From Ophiodon elongatus (Eukaryota; Chordata; Actinopteri; Perciformes; Hexagrammidae): DNA of 64,000 bases. The notes under the pieces are model-generated. The model had not been told where the DNA came from. It ran no database searches and worked only from the letters and a program-made list of their open reading frames with translations. Of this stretch, positions 24,701 to 36,740 are shown piece after piece. The position numbers were made by a program, and so were the translations under genes. Position 1 is the first letter of the stretch. Every line of letters begins with the position of its first letter. The stretch lies in contig JACSYO010001716.1 of assembly GCA_016806645.1 (NCBI GenBank), positions 1,040,778 through 1,104,777 on the forward strand, given 5' to 3'.

Positions 24701-26774
24701 CCATACCTCCTCAAGCTCTCCTTCTTAAGAAGTCTTCTCCCTCGACTGGTGGAGAAGTGAACCCCAGCAGACATGTGCTCCATGCTCCTGTCCCCTGCCG
24801 TCCTCAGCCAATCAAGAGCAACCCTGTTAGTTTCCCCTGGTCCATATCGGACTCCTCAGACTGGGTTACCGCAACTGCTCCCGGGACCAGCCTGGTGCAA
24901 CCGTCTCCCAAGCTAAACCCGCCACGCTTTCCCAACCTGATCCCAACCAGCCAACATGCCAGCCCTATAAGGCAGGTTTTTGGGTCTCCCTGGCACAAGC
25001 AGAGCGCCCTTCAGCCTCATGCCAAAGAACCGACTGTGGTGTTCAGGTTGAGAAGTCTGCCAGAGCATGGTGAGACTCAAACTAAGCCCCAAGAGAAAAG
25101 GGAAGTTCCGCCTCCCAAAACTGAAAGGGTCTCTGCAGAAGAGCCAAGGGAGGCGTACGACGGGCCTCTGGACCTATCGGATCGAGGGAAGTCCAAATCC
25201 AGCCAAATGGCGAGAGATGATTCGCCTTTATCCTTACATGTTGGAGAGAGACTACACACGAGCCCTGACATGGATAGGAAGGCAAATCTATCTTCACCTG
25301 GAGCGGTATCATCCCCGTCTCCTGTCGTTCATCCCTCGTGCTCCTGGACTTCTAGCCCACCAGTAAAACAAGAAGAGGAAGAGTCTACGAGTGACCATAA
25401 CCACAAGGTAATTTGTTTTGGCAATAAAATCAAAAGAAATGTTACAGAGGGGACCCACGGGATTCATGGTACGATGGTCTCGTCACGACAGGTAATCAAA
25501 GAGCAGGAGCAGAAAGAGGAGGTGAATGGAAAGACAGACCAAAGCAACGGGAAGAAGGTGCCCGTCCTCACTATATCCCTTCGTCCAGGTGAGGAGTTAA
25601 GATTCATACGCATCCGTGTGTGCTCATGCATGTGCTTACTGTGCACAGTGGAATAATACTTTCTGGTTTCATGTATCTAATAGTAGTGGTGCTGGAGAAC
25701 ATGAATTCTGCTCTGCAAGAATCCTTATCATCAAATGGCAAGGTGAGGACATTCAAGCCACCAAAGCAGACACAGTTGAGGCTGTGTTGGTGTATTTTTT
25801 TCTAAACTCAATTTAAAAATGTCCATGTGAATATCTTTGCTGGCTCTAGCTTTTTTTTTTACTTGAAATGGAGCTTCCTTTCTATTGTAAGCCCTTGTGC
25901 TCCCTCTGCCTCATCACAGTCGTCGTCGTCACAAGCAGCTGAGCCAGGAAGCAGCTCAGATGAGAAGGGCGAGGAGGGCAGCGTGTCAGGAAAAGAAAGC
26001 AACCACGGCGGCAAGAGGAAGAGGGCATCCGTGGAGACGGAAACCGACAGAGACTCGGAAACAGACCGTAGGCATTGGTTCACCCTTCAAGTCCTCGTGT
26101 GTCTTTCTCGGGGTGTCCCCAACTCAGATTGGTCAAGCTTTCCCTATTGTCGACTGAACGACAAATCACGTAGATCGATACTAAAGCAAAGGGTCAATTC
26201 TATGTAAAATCTGACTTTCAGAACCTATATAGCCCAAATGGAATGATACCTTGTTTCATAACCACAGTGATGCTTCGACTGTGATATTGGCAGTAAGATC
26301 CCGCTCCTTTGATCGAATAGTTGACTATTCGGGTCACCCCTACTCTTTCTTCCCCTCTTCCTTTCTTCCTTTTCTTCCTGTGTCTGGTCTTCAAGTCCAA
26401 TCACATGTCTAAATCTTGATGGGCCAAGATGTTTTTCCCTACGTGGTCCATTTACATTTTGCTTCCATTTTTTTGTACACACGTATGATATCTTAAGAGG
26501 TAGTTCGACATCCCTTAAGTATTACACAAATATCATCCACTTAATAATATGGAGGTGCCTGAAAACCACGTATGGACGTCTGACACATTCATTGCAATTA
26601 AACACAATTCTAATGGATCAGATGTTATATTGTGAAAGCACAGTATTTTAATCCACGCGACCAACCCTCGCCAAATTATTTTATTTTAACAATTCCTTTT
26701 TCTTCCTCACAGACATCCAGCGGGAGAGGAAGATCAAGATCACGATGAGAACTGAAGAGAAGAACACTTGCTAA
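18931..26774 (+). CDS. rbbp8nl: RBBP8 N-terminal-like protein (CtIP-like coiled-coil adaptor)
   Basis: Exons: 18931-18991, 19166-19208, 21813-21908, 22231-22343, 22583-22658, 23710-23897, 24009-24052, 24336-24397, 24666-25588, 25687-25742, 25920-26067, 26713-26774. All have GT-AG junctions, and the sum is 1872 bases (623 residues plus TAA). The first exon begins at an acceptor (18908/18909), 22 bases before the ATG, so there is an upstream non-coding exon. The N-terminus (about 1-129) is the CtIP-type coiled coil, with a CxxC in RAGLCDRCTV (Cys73, Cys76), a zinc-hook-like feature of the CtIP family. PLDLS at 395-399 (25165-25179) is the CtBP corepressor-binding motif. The last exons give a conserved VLENMNSALQES segment (around 555) and a Ser-rich then basic tail. 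The C-terminal Sae2-type DNA-end-resection domain of true CtIP (RBBP8) is absent, which identifies the N-terminal-like paralogue. Its cellular role is poorly known; CtBP binding is inferred from the motif. Confidence 0.9.
19022..19098. repeat. (GA)n microsatellite in rbbp8nl intron 1
   Basis: About 77 bp of GA with one C interruption, between coding exons 1 and 2. Confidence 0.95.
19726..19975 (-). mobile_element. MITE-like element, copy A (inverted)
   Basis: The right end TTTATGGTCTA and the segment CTGTCAATCACAGTAAGCCC are the reverse complement of the left ends of the copies at 35978 and 48606. The left end (GTAGACTG...GTAAGTGGACG) matches their right ends. It lies in rbbp8nl intron 2, with no coding capacity. 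Confidence 0.7.
21330..21520 (+). mobile_element. MITE-like element, partial copy D
   Basis: It shares the internal block of copy B (36116-36260): 'ttgtaac[ca]atttt', 'cagcgttcagttg', then 'aaccaagatggc' and 'ctcaaggcttc'. Both terminal repeats are missing. Preceding DNA (21120-21325) is another old repeat. Confidence 0.6.
21722..21797. repeat. (GT)38 microsatellite beside the rbbp8nl exon 3 acceptor
   Basis: A pure GT tract ending 15 bases before the acceptor (AG at 21811-21812). It takes the place of most of the polypyrimidine tract. Confidence 0.97.
23085..23470. repeat. interspersed repeat in rbbp8nl intron 5
   Basis: The block carries 'aacttctgggttcatcacgt' and 'gatgttgaaaatggccgcca' segments of a kind seen repeatedly in fish introns. 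No coding capacity; family not named. Confidence 0.4.
24080..24265. repeat. interspersed repeat (shared with 36545-36740 and 37870-38400)
   Basis: The block contains 'ctctcatatctgtcaggaga', 'ttagcctagcttagcata', 'gaaacagctagcctg' and 'tccacctat', wording shared with copies in hck intron 1. It lies in rbbp8nl intron 7. Confidence 0.6.
25165..25179 (+). other. CtBP-binding motif PLDLS in rbbp8nl
   Basis: Codons CCT CTG GAC CTA TCG encode PLDLS (residues 395-399) in the large ninth coding exon. This is the consensus short motif that docks in the CtBP cleft. Confidence 0.85.
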
Positions 26775-29340
26775 AGAGCATGATATAATGTTGACTCACA
26801 GTGATCTCGCTTAAACCTGCATCAACTGATTGTTTTTGCCACCTGGGGGCAGCGCAATGAGCTACACATCACTTCCATCTATCTTATGAAGTTGATATGG
26901 CAAACAAAATAGCAAACATTTGTGTAGACATGAAGCAACCTTCATTGATTTGCATTCATTTGGAGTTGTGTCTCTGGCCACCGGATGAAAGTATTATATA
27001 TATTATATATATATTAATATAATATTTATTTTCCTTTTGGCTGTGATGATAGTAGCTACTACCAGAGGTTGATATCTGGCTCGGTTGGTGCTGGGCAGGT
27101 AGAGCTGGGTTTTAAGACCCTTTTGATACACATAGCCAATACACAATGACTAGGAGGACACTACAAATCTGAGCAGCTGCAGCTTTAGTTTTTCCAGAAA
27201 CTACATGGGAAGTCAAAATTAAACATGTGAATTATTTCATTGACTGAAATAGCCCTAAACCTTCACTAACATGGTTTTTCACTTGGGGGCAACAGGAACA
27301 CGTTGTAAACAGATTGACCAATCATATCTCCTTATAACATGAGCGAAGGCATGGCAAGTTTATTTTTATAGCACATTTCAACAACAAGGTAATTCAAAGT
27401 GCTTCACATAAAACCATTAAAAGCATCAAAACATAATGCAAAAGAAAAGAAGATTTTTCAAACAATTAAGAACATTCATTGAAACATTCAAAACAGTCAG
27501 TAAAACATTAAAAAGCTAAAAACAAAGTTGCAGTGCAGTTTAAGAAATAGTGAAATGCAGAAAATGATTAAAAATGATTAAGATCCTTGAATCTGGTTCA
27601 ATTAAAGGCAACAGCAAACAGAAGAGTCTTCAGTCTGGATTTAAAGGGGTTTAGGGTCTCAGCAGACCTGCAGCGAAAAATTTTATCTCTTTACACATCC
27701 AGCCAGCCTCCGATAAATGGCTTCCCCATACAACAAAACTGCATTGAGAATTATGAGGGAAACGTATTTTGTTGCGGATTATATTTGTTTTTGACATCAC
27801 AAATAAGTTTCTAATGAGAGTCCACAGAAGCCTGCGTAGAAGGGGTCACGGTGCTGGATGGGTCCCGTTTCTATTCTGTTTTGTTCTATTTCAATTCACA
27901 GCATTAACCACATGTTTAAAGAACGGTTTAAAACTGTGACCGTAATCCAGGAGAAAATGCATCGCCCTCCAAACCTAATTGAAAATGCAGCGTAGTTGTA
28001 TAGGAACATAATTTTGTAGCAGATAGTGTTGCATCCAGCAGACGCAGAGCAAAATTTGGATTCATTTGGAGTTGTTTTTGTGTCCACCTGACACGTCCAA
28101 TATTCACTTTATTGGTCATTTACATGGACTAAATATTCTATTTAGTTTCAGGATATTCAAATAGTCATTTTACAAGCTGGAACATTTGACATCTCGTACC
28201 ATATAGTGTTTGCATAAATGGTATGTCCAATTCCTGCTAACATAAATCTCAATGTGCTACCTTGGACATTCTAAAAGGAACCAGTGTTTTAATATCAACA
28301 TCATATTCCATTGATTATTGAGATTTTTTTTAACAACACAAATTCCATTTCCATGAAGTCACTAAATCAAAAATAACAATGATGAAAATAAGACTCTCTT
28401 TAGACTCTCTCCATCTGAATAAAACATTTAATGGAAAATATTACTATGCATGTAAGCACACATTAGCATCCTATTCAGCAACTTATAGTTGTTTGGTGGA
28501 GAACTGATATGCGGCCATGCTTACACACACTTTTGTAACAGGTACCCACCCATTTTCACAAGGTACAACTCAAGCTGATATTACTGTCACTGCATGGCTA
28601 TCTTTGCCTCAGAGCCTCCACTCCCCTCACCCCGTCCTAAGTGACAACCAAAAAAAACATGTTCCTCTTCCTCTTTTTCATTTTCAGAATGCACATATTT
28701 TGCAAGTATTAACTTTCCGTTTACAGCTGTGACAGCTTGCGGTAAGCCGGGTGGATGGAAGCGATTAAAAACGCAGTGACGGAGTCAGTAGAATAATCTA
28801 CACTTTTGTGATATTGCATTGTTAAGTCAATGTGTCCATTTTGTGTAAATATATAAGCTATTTTTTTATGTCGATGGCCTAATCGATAGGCAGAATCAGT
28901 CAATATTTACAAAAAAAATGAGATTGTTGTCTTTCAGTCCTTTCTTTTTTCAAAAGTGTGCACTTTTTATGATCCTGTGTGTGAAAACATGTGCAGCCGT
29001 AATGCTGTTATATTGATTTCTGGTTTTTCTATCATGTCTCTCTAAAGCCATTAGAGTCCATTAAGCACAGTACTTGGTCAATGGTCATTGGACAAAATAG
29101 CCTTCTCCTGCCTTCTCTCAGTTAATTAAAATGAGATTGACTGTATTGCAAGTACTACCGTGCTTTTGCTTTTACAGTATGCTACTCCATCTCGCTAAAT
29201 GCTGTATTGTTGTGTGGCCTCAACAGAAATTTTGTTGTTGTTTTTTTTCTAATGATACAACGTATACTCTGAGAAACTATTGTCTGAATGCACTACTTCT
29301 AATGCTGAAATAAACTTCTGTTTTTGAATGTTGCTTCCAT
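26775..29340 (+). other. probable 3' region of rbbp8nl
   Basis: AT-rich DNA after the stop codon. Candidate poly(A) signals AATAAA lie at 28418-28423 and 29309-29314; the second is followed by a T/G-rich stretch. A CTCF-like sequence (CCACCTGGGGGCAGC) lies at about 26839. An interspersed repeat lies at 27350-27690. The true cleavage site cannot be fixed from sequence. Confidence 0.35.
27350..27690. repeat. teleost interspersed repeat
   Basis: It begins 'ggcaagtttatttttatagc' and contains 'cacatttcaacaacaaggta' and 'attcaaagtgcttcacataa', then an A-rich middle and 'gtcttcagtctggatttaaa'. This wording is very common in fish genomes. Confidence 0.65.
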
Positions 29341-31640
29341 AGCTCCCTGTGTATATGATTCAGCTCTTATATTTCCTGCCGTAAAAAGTTTACCACAAAT
29401 ATGCTGTACACATACTGAAGTGTGAACAACCCCCCGTGAATAATGCTGAGTGTTCTGGGAAATATAAGTAACATCACGTGGGACGTTTCGTTCAGGACAT
29501 TATGCAAAACAGTTGCGGTGTGATGAACAGGGATGTAGAAACCAGTGGAAACCATCAAAAGTGTTTGGTGTGATACAACTTTACTGTTACAAGAAATCAT
29601 CTCAATGGTCAGATTCCTGTAAAAACATTCTATTCACAGATTAAATTTACATAAGGAAAGATTTTTAGGTAAAGTTATAATTTATTAATGTTTGCAATAG
29701 TGCAGATCATTTCATCAACTCTATTCAGTATTAGACTGATTCTACATGACATTTGGTTTATGTTCACATCTCCACCCACAGGATGTGACTGATGGAAATT
29801 TAAACTGTTCAGTGTGAGCTGACTTTTGCAGATTTTTTCTGTGTTGACAAAAACAATGTCAATCATATTTTGTGGAACATCAATGTTCTTATTTGTAATA
29901 ATAATCCTGGTATTCAGGACCTGTTGCCCACATTTGCTGTAGCTACTATTGGACTCATCATCTGTCAACCACAACCATATAAAGTCAAAACACAATGTCA
30001 AGCGAGATGCTTCTACCAGCCAGAGATTGGACAAAGTCATTGTTTTGCAAGTCACAAGTAAGTATCAAGTGTGGCTATGAAGTATTGAGTCAAGAACAAC
30101 AAGTAAGTTCAGAGAGTTAAGTCCCAAGACAAGAACAAGACCCAAATAAAGAACGAGACCCAAGACCAAGGCCCAAGTCAAAACGAAGATCCAAGTCAGG
30201 AACAAGACCCAAGTCAAAAACCATTCCAGAGTCAAGAAAAAGACCCAATCAAGTTCAAGTCCGAAGACAAAAAGGAGTCCCAGGACAAGAACAAGACCCA
30301 AGTCAATAAGAAATCCAAGTCAAAAACAAAACCCAAGTCAAAAACAAAACCCAAGTCAAGAACAAGACCCAAGTCAAGAACACATCCCAAGACAATAAGA
30401 CAATAAGAACAAGACCCATGTCAACAAGATGTCTCAAGTCAAGAACAAGTCCCATGACAACTTGCTAACGCATAATCAAGTTACACCAAGTTAGGTGACT
30501 GTTTTTTACTTACATTTACTTGCTGTTGGGCGACTGTTTTACTCACAAGTATTTACATTTACTTACATTTTACACAAACTACACAAGTGCAGATTTCCAC
30601 CAGGTGTATAAGACGCGTCATACAAAACTAAACTAAACTCATCAAGCTGTCTGCCCACCTAGAAGCAGCTAAGTGGCCCACATGTGCTGTATAATAATTA
30701 AGCTATCAGTGGATCTTCAACCTGCTAAATGAGGAACTCATTTCCCACTGAAGTTTGAATATAAAGAGCCACAAACTGAGGCCTGTATGTGAAAGCAAAA
30801 GGCTCATTGTGCCTTCACTCACAGCAACGTTATGGTCACCGGCTGCTCTGAGCAGCTGCTGAACACCAGTTCTTTCTCTTTATCCCCCATGCAGAGATTT
30901 TATTTTTATTTTCTATTATCCTTCACCATTTTTTAAAACTCTTACATCCTACCTTTTTCTGTTTTTTTTTCTGATCTAATTCATTTCATTCTTATCCCCG
31001 TCTCCTCACGGACAGCCCTCCCTCTCTCCGTCACTGCAGCCTGGGTTTCAGAGGAAACTCAATTTCTAATCCTGACTGTTGATTAAGGATTACATCTGGA
31101 GAGCCGGGAGCTTTCTCTGATGTGTTATTGCCGAGCTGCTGTTGTGGACCCCGGGGCTGATCCGCCCACGCCTCCAACTCTGCTGCCCGCCCGCCTCCGC
31201 CCAGAGGACCCAGTCATGATGGCTGTCCCACTCATTTGAATACATGTCAGAGCTGTCCTGGACACCATGCAAATGTGTCCCTCACATTTGTCCACCCATC
31301 CATGGCATCCATCCATTTAATCCATTCTTGCCTCTGGCCATCCACTCCAACATCAAAAACAGCAGCATAGATAAGAATTCGGCTTCAACGTTACATTTTT
31401 GGGCATTTAGGATCAGGGAAAAGAAAAGTCCTGTACATTTTTAAACATTCTACATATTGGCAAAAAAAAAAAAAAAAAAAAAAAAGAGTAGATTAACTAT
31501 GGCTCCAGAAAATGATCTAAAAAAAAATAAACAGATCATTAAAAGATACAATCTATGTTTAAAAAAAAATACTTTTAATTCTGCGTTTTGATGCCCAAGG
31601 CAGCTTTTTTCTCTCCAATCCATATAAGCAGCTGTGGTGT
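29341..31640. other. intergenic between rbbp8nl and hck
   Basis: No gene recognised. It holds the minisatellite at 30120-30460 and an A-run at 31461-31484. The rest is AT-rich DNA without supported open frames. Confidence 0.5.
30120..30460. repeat. minisatellite, 'aagaacaagacccaagtca' units
   Basis: Diverged tandem copies, about 18-24 bp each, purine/A-rich on the + strand. The shadow frame on the - strand is a Leu/Val/Gly repeat with no other support. Confidence 0.85.
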
Positions 31641-31658
31641 GTGTGGTGTGTGTGTGCG

Positions 31659-31696
31659 GTGGGGTGGGGGGGGGGTGGTCGTGGGGGCGGGGGGCT
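31659..31696 (+). promoter_or_regulatory. G-rich tract with G-quadruplex potential upstream of hck
   Basis: Runs of 4, 10, 5 and 6 G separated by short loops lie just upstream of the probable hck first exon. Four G-runs of at least three are seen directly; folding and function are inference. Confidence 0.5.
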
Positions 31697-31737
31697 GGCT
31701 ATTTCAGACTGTGAAACCGAGTGTATAATCGGTGTGT

Positions 31738-31990
31738 GAGCTGGTTCCTCTTCTCATCCGCTCAGTCAGACGCGCGCAGCTCAAACTTCCTTGTACGAGC
31801 TCAGTGCGCTGCGCCCCTTCGAGCCGTCCGCATCTTCAGCCCAAACCCGAGAGACACAACCAGACAAGTTCCGGGAAAGGATGGAGCCGACGGAAAAGAA
31901 ATGAGGAGTATGCTTTACACGGTGCCCCGAGTCTAGCAGAGCATATCTACACGCGCAGAAGTGACAGTCGAAGTGATCGGTGGAAGCGCG
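31738..31990 (+). other. hck: probable 5' non-coding exon of hck
   Basis: GC-rich sequence with a canonical donor (GCGCG then GTAAGTGTCC at 31990/31991), located after the G-rich tract. The first hck coding exon (40462 onwards) opens at an acceptor only 8 bases before its ATG, so the 5'UTR must come from an upstream exon, and this is the best candidate. ETS/PU.1-like AAGGAAGT (reverse strand of ACTTCCTT, near 31785-31792) would fit myeloid expression. The start coordinate is approximate. Confidence 0.5.
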
Positions 31991-32316
31991 GTAAGTGTCC
32001 TCATGATGTGTGTGAGAAGGGACCGGCAGGGGACAGCCCGGGGGGATGGCTGGAAGAAAAGCAACAACAAATAACGTAGATTGTGAAGTTAATATGTCGG
32101 AAATAGAATAAGAAAGTTTCGCGTTGGATGCAAAAAAAGATACAGCAAAAAGAGGAACTTCAATGTCGCTGAGTTGAAACAGCCACCACTGCAGACGTCA
32201 CTGTGCACAAATTATGGCGAGAGGAAATATGAAAGGGAAATAAACAAAACATTTGTATTACAGCGCTTCCCTCCACTTTCCCATGCATTCTGTGAAGTGA
32301 GGGGTCTCAAGTTTGT

Positions 32317-32349
<33 letters not shown>

Positions 32350-33721
32350 GGTGGGGGCGTGCGTGTGGGCGTTTGTGCGCGTGTGCGTGAGAGAGTTATT
32401 TTTAGACTGACCATTTAGACCAAACCAGCACGTTTCTGTTCTGTTACTTCCAGGGTCTGTCTCTGTCTCTGCATTAAGTTTCATTTTAGATGTCCAATGG
32501 TCTTAAGATTATTATTGACAGCCCCCTCCCCTAAAGAAACAACAGATATACTGTATATTCTATTGTACCAGGACATGTGTTTGTGCTATTGGTGAGTGTA
32601 TCCCTTCAAGATCAGTGCTTAAAGAATCAGACTTTGTGCCTGAAACATCAGTGTGTCACATACACTGCAGAAAGGCCGGCGTTGCGTCATACTGGTTGTT
32701 AAATTCCCCATTCTGCAAATGGTCTCCCTCCCTCCCCCCTTAAGGGCTATCGCAACCCCCAAATTTTCAAATGACTCATCACCCAAGATTCCCTTGAGTT
32801 CGTCTTGCTGGAGCAAGAAGCAGAATTTGAATATTTAGACAAACCAACTTCCTTTAAGAGCAAGAAATAAGTGAGTATGATCCAATATGTACAATAGCAA
32901 TATATATGAACACGTTTAAGAATCCTACCTATAGGGCTGACACCAATGATAATCTGCATTATGGATTCATCTGTTTAGTATTTTCTCAATTAACTTTCTG
33001 GTCTGTAATATGTCAGAAAATAGTAAAGAAAAAGAAAAAAGAGAAAAAAAAAAGTTGCCCATGAAACTTTCTGAGGTCTCGTTTTATCCAACAAACTCAA
33101 AGATACAATGATATGAAAACAAGAAGTACATCCTCAAACTTTGAAAAGCTGGAACCAGAACATTTGGGGCATTTCATTGCTTGATGATTAATATAAATGA
33201 GGAAAGAAAAATCAATCGTCAAAATAGTTGCTGATTGATTTTCAATTCAAAAAAGTTTCAGCTCTGCTCTTATCTGATCATTGTCACATTATGTTTGACA
33301 CATGCCAATGGTTCCAATATGCAATAGGCTACATTCCTGCATATACACTACATGCTAAACTATATAGAGTACAGAAAATAGACTGTAATCTTGCATAAAC
33401 ATTTATGAAATAATTATAATTGTATGATCAAAAAGTGTGTATAGATTGTACATGATGTCAGGCTCAGCTTTTATATATTGGGCTATCTCTCAAGCAAACT
33501 GGATATTGTAGGCGTTGGCAACAGCAAACAAACAGAAATTTATAGACGCATAAATGGTGGAGGAGATTGGGCTCCGTCCAACAGGACTGTCCACAAAGTC
33601 AAATGCAATCCTGTCATGCAATACGATCATTAAAAGTAAAAGACCCGAGCATGCTGGGATGGAGACGTCATGCAGTCCAGTTATTTCCTGCTCATAAGTT
33701 ACTTCATAACAATGCAACTGA

Positions 33722-33862
33722 CTCTTTCCTTCTTCCTTCCTTTCCTTCTTTCTTTCTTTCTTTCTTTCTTTCTTTCCTTCTTTCTTTCTTTGTTTCTTTC
33801 CTTCCTTCTTTCCTTCTTTCTTTCTTTCCTTCTTTCTTTCTTTCCTTCTTTCCTTCTTTCCG
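33722..33862. repeat. (CTTT)n / (CCTT)n microsatellite
   Basis: About 140 bp of irregular CTTT, CTTCC and CTTTC units. It creates Ser/Phe-rich (+) and Lys/Arg/Glu-rich (-) artefactual frames. Confidence 0.95.
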
Positions 33863-35689
33863 TCTTTGGCCCTGTTGGTTGTGTGCCAGGCTGGCAGGTG
33901 ATATTGTTATGGCCTGAGGCGGTCCCAAACAGGTACACACAGCCTGGCAGCCCACAAAATGTACATCTGCTTAAAAAAAAAGAAAAAAAAAATCACTTCT
34001 CATAACAGAATACATGTTATGTAATACATGAATTATTCCCATCTGTTGAGAGAGTCTCAGCTCTTACGTGTTGAACTAGTTTGCCGGTAGAATAATACTC
34101 CTCAGAGTCGGCCCTCAGCATAGGCGAATGAGGGGAGACTTTTATTTTATTTTGTATTAATAACTTTTACAATTTTTTTACTAATACTATTTTAATACTT
34201 TTATTTTATTTTTTTATTTTTTTAAAAGCCCACAACAACATATCTATGTAGCCTTTTGTATGGGTCCTATTTTCTGGGTTGCCCGCAGCATCACCCCAGA
34301 GCATCAGCCTCATATCTAGAGTTCATGTCAGTCACTCTGAGTCGCCTTAAACTCATCTGGGAAAGTTGGAAAGACCATTGAGGTGTTAAACATATAGCAA
34401 AGCAGTTTCTGTGTGAGGGTATGGACACTAGGATCGTTAGGGACACCAGCTAAAATCTTGTCGAATGGCCAAATGGGACCGATATTACTCCTTCATGCAT
34501 TGTAGTGTAATCATGGCATTCGGTTGAAGAGCCCTTCAAGAACTGAACTGGCCGAGTACCTGCTCCCTGCTCGGACCGCTATCGGTGCAGATGGACGTCG
34601 GGTTAAGCTAGCTAGGGTTAAGATGACAAATGTAAAGTCTATAATGTTGAAGTGTGTTTCTTGTGCTCAAATGAACAAAGTATCAATGCACCCTTGCTAT
34701 CCACACGTCCTGAAAGCTTGCGCTGAATGTGGCCACCTGTCTTATTGTAGATTGTATGGCTACGATGACGTTTACAGTGGTACTTATTTGCATGGCATGA
34801 TATGGTTTGATAATTATGAACTGGGCCTTTATACAAACACTTACCTTTGAGGTAAAGTGTGACAGAAAGATCAGCAACATTATATTTGAAATAGTGTCGG
34901 AACTCTTGACTATTGTGTTATGTGAATTCCGTGTAGTCTTTATGTTTTTATAATGTGGTTGGTTTCTCTTCCTGTTATACCTTCTCCAAATTCTACCAGT
35001 AAATGATCACTTTAACCAAATTAGAGTGGGGCCAGTTGCATAAAATAATTGTCTTAAATATAACTCGACACTTCACAGAAGAGATAAAAATGGCCGATGC
35101 AACTGCAACACCGCACTAAGTATAGTAGAAAAAAGGCATAAATCAGCATAAATCCAACAGTGTAGATTTCAGAAAGAATTCAAGTATATATAGCACAAGA
35201 ATCCCAAAAGGTTTTTTAAAAAACAGTTGAAAAACCTAACAAGAAAATAGCAAAAAAATAATGGAAAGTTGAAATTGTGAGGTGAAAGTAATGGATTAAC
35301 AGTTGAGATATTAATAAAAGAACAGCTAAAAGTAATGGATACATGTTAATACTTACTTTTACTTACTGTTAATGTATGTTATGTTAATGTGTACTACTAA
35401 TGCAACAGAAAGGCTTGTGGTTGACTATAACGGCTGTCCTGTTTTAGACATTAGTGCCCTTAAATAGGGCAGTGCTCATTTTAAATCTATGTAACCTTTG
35501 TACAAAGAAAGAACACACTCGTCCTCTTTCAAATGAACTCAGCTTATGGTGGCTAATGTTTAAAAAACAATTGTAAAATTTAGATAGATGTTCTAACATT
35601 ACTGAATACATTGCTGACTTTAATACTCTTTTTAGACTTGTGTGGCTACATAAGTTACATTATAGAAAAGTCACGTGATCTCGCTTAAA

Positions 35690-35965
35690 AGGACCAATGT
35701 GTAGGATTTAGGGGTATTTGATAGCAGAAATGGAATATGATATTCATAACTATGTTTTCATTGGTGTATTACCACCTGAAACTAAGAATCGTTGTATTTT
35801 CGCAATCATAGAATAAGCCCTTTATATCTACATAGGAAATAGATGATCTTCAGGCAGCAACCTCTGGGTCTGAAAAACAAAGCCAAAACTGAAGTGAGGT
35901 TAAACTTGCATTCTGTCTAATGGCCATTAGGGGGCGATTCCTCTACTCGTAAATGATGGTCCCAT
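35690..35965. repeat. interspersed repeat next to MITE copy B
   Basis: The block runs from 'aaggaccaatgtgtaggatt' to 'ggccattagggggcgattcc'. A diverged reverse-complement match (containing 'acgattcttagtg' and 'aatgtagatatgaaggc') is found at about 48895-49050 in hck intron 9. Confidence 0.6.
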
Positions 35966-35977
35966 TTCGAGTCCAAT

Positions 35978-36318
35978 AGACCATAAAGCAGGGTATGCTT
36001 TAGGGCGTGGCTACCTTGTGATTGACAGGTTGCTACCATGGCGTTGTCCGGACTAGGAGTTGTCCATGTTTATCTTCTTACAACTTTAACCCTTTCACAG
36101 TGTGTTTTCAGTTCATGAAAGTTTATTGTAACCATTTTTGGTCTCCTAAAAATGTCGCATTCAGCATTCAGTTGTCCTCTCATATCACTTCTGGTTCTAA
36201 AAACAAAAACAAGATGGCGACAGCCAAAATGCCGAACTTGAGGCTTCAGAATGGCAGTCCAGAAAACAACGGGTGACGTCACGGTGACTACATCCACTTC
36301 TCATATACAGTCCGTGGT
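35978..36318 (+). mobile_element. MITE-like element, copy B
   Basis: Left end TAGACCATAAAGCAG, then GTATGCTTTAGGGCG and CTTGTGATTGACAGGTTGCTAC. Right end reads ...CATATACAGTCCGTGGTCC. It lies in hck intron 1 and carries a perfect CRE core TGACGTCA (36274-36281) near its right end. No coding capacity. Confidence 0.75.
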
Positions 36319-36544
36319 CCACGTCACAAGCTGTGTTGCAGCATTTTTCTACAAGTGCCCAGAGCGGACAAATTAAACAGTGTGTTAGATGGGCATTAGC
36401 ATGTTATCACTTGTAGTCAACGTTAGATTGCCAGGCAAAAATCACAGACTCCAGCAAAGTCACTGCTACTGGCCCAGAAATAATCCGGCACATAATCCTC
36501 CATGAAACTAGATTTTTACAGATTACACAAACAGGAAAGATGTT

Positions 36545-36740
36545 GTTAAGTAGTGAGCTGTAGAGGTTCTGAGAAGTTAACTTTGCACACAGCCAGGTCA
36601 GCTGCTTCCCACTGTTACCAGACTTTGTGCTAAGCTAAGGTAACCTGCTCCTGGCCTTATATTAAGCTTATTACAGTGGTATCAATATTCTCATCTAACT
36701 CTGTGAGAACTCAAAGAAGCATATTTCAGATTTTTTCATT
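36545..36740. repeat. interspersed repeat, partial copy
   Basis: It contains 'ttgtgctaagctaaggtaac', 'ggtatcaatattctcatcta' and 'actctgtgagaactcaaaga', matching the family seen at 24080 and 38230-38400. Confidence 0.6.

Noticed and set aside
25067..25366. 99-codon frame overlapping the large rbbp8nl exon
   Set aside because: Shadow frame; the other frame carries PLDLS and joins exactly to the neighbouring exons.
32653..32838. Possible additional 5' exon of hck
   Set aside because: No convincing acceptor/donor pair; the frame has no similarity to Src-family N-termini.
34524..34850. 108-codon frame in hck intron 1
   Set aside because: No recognisable domain, no splice sites in frame, and surrounding DNA is ordinary AT-rich intron.
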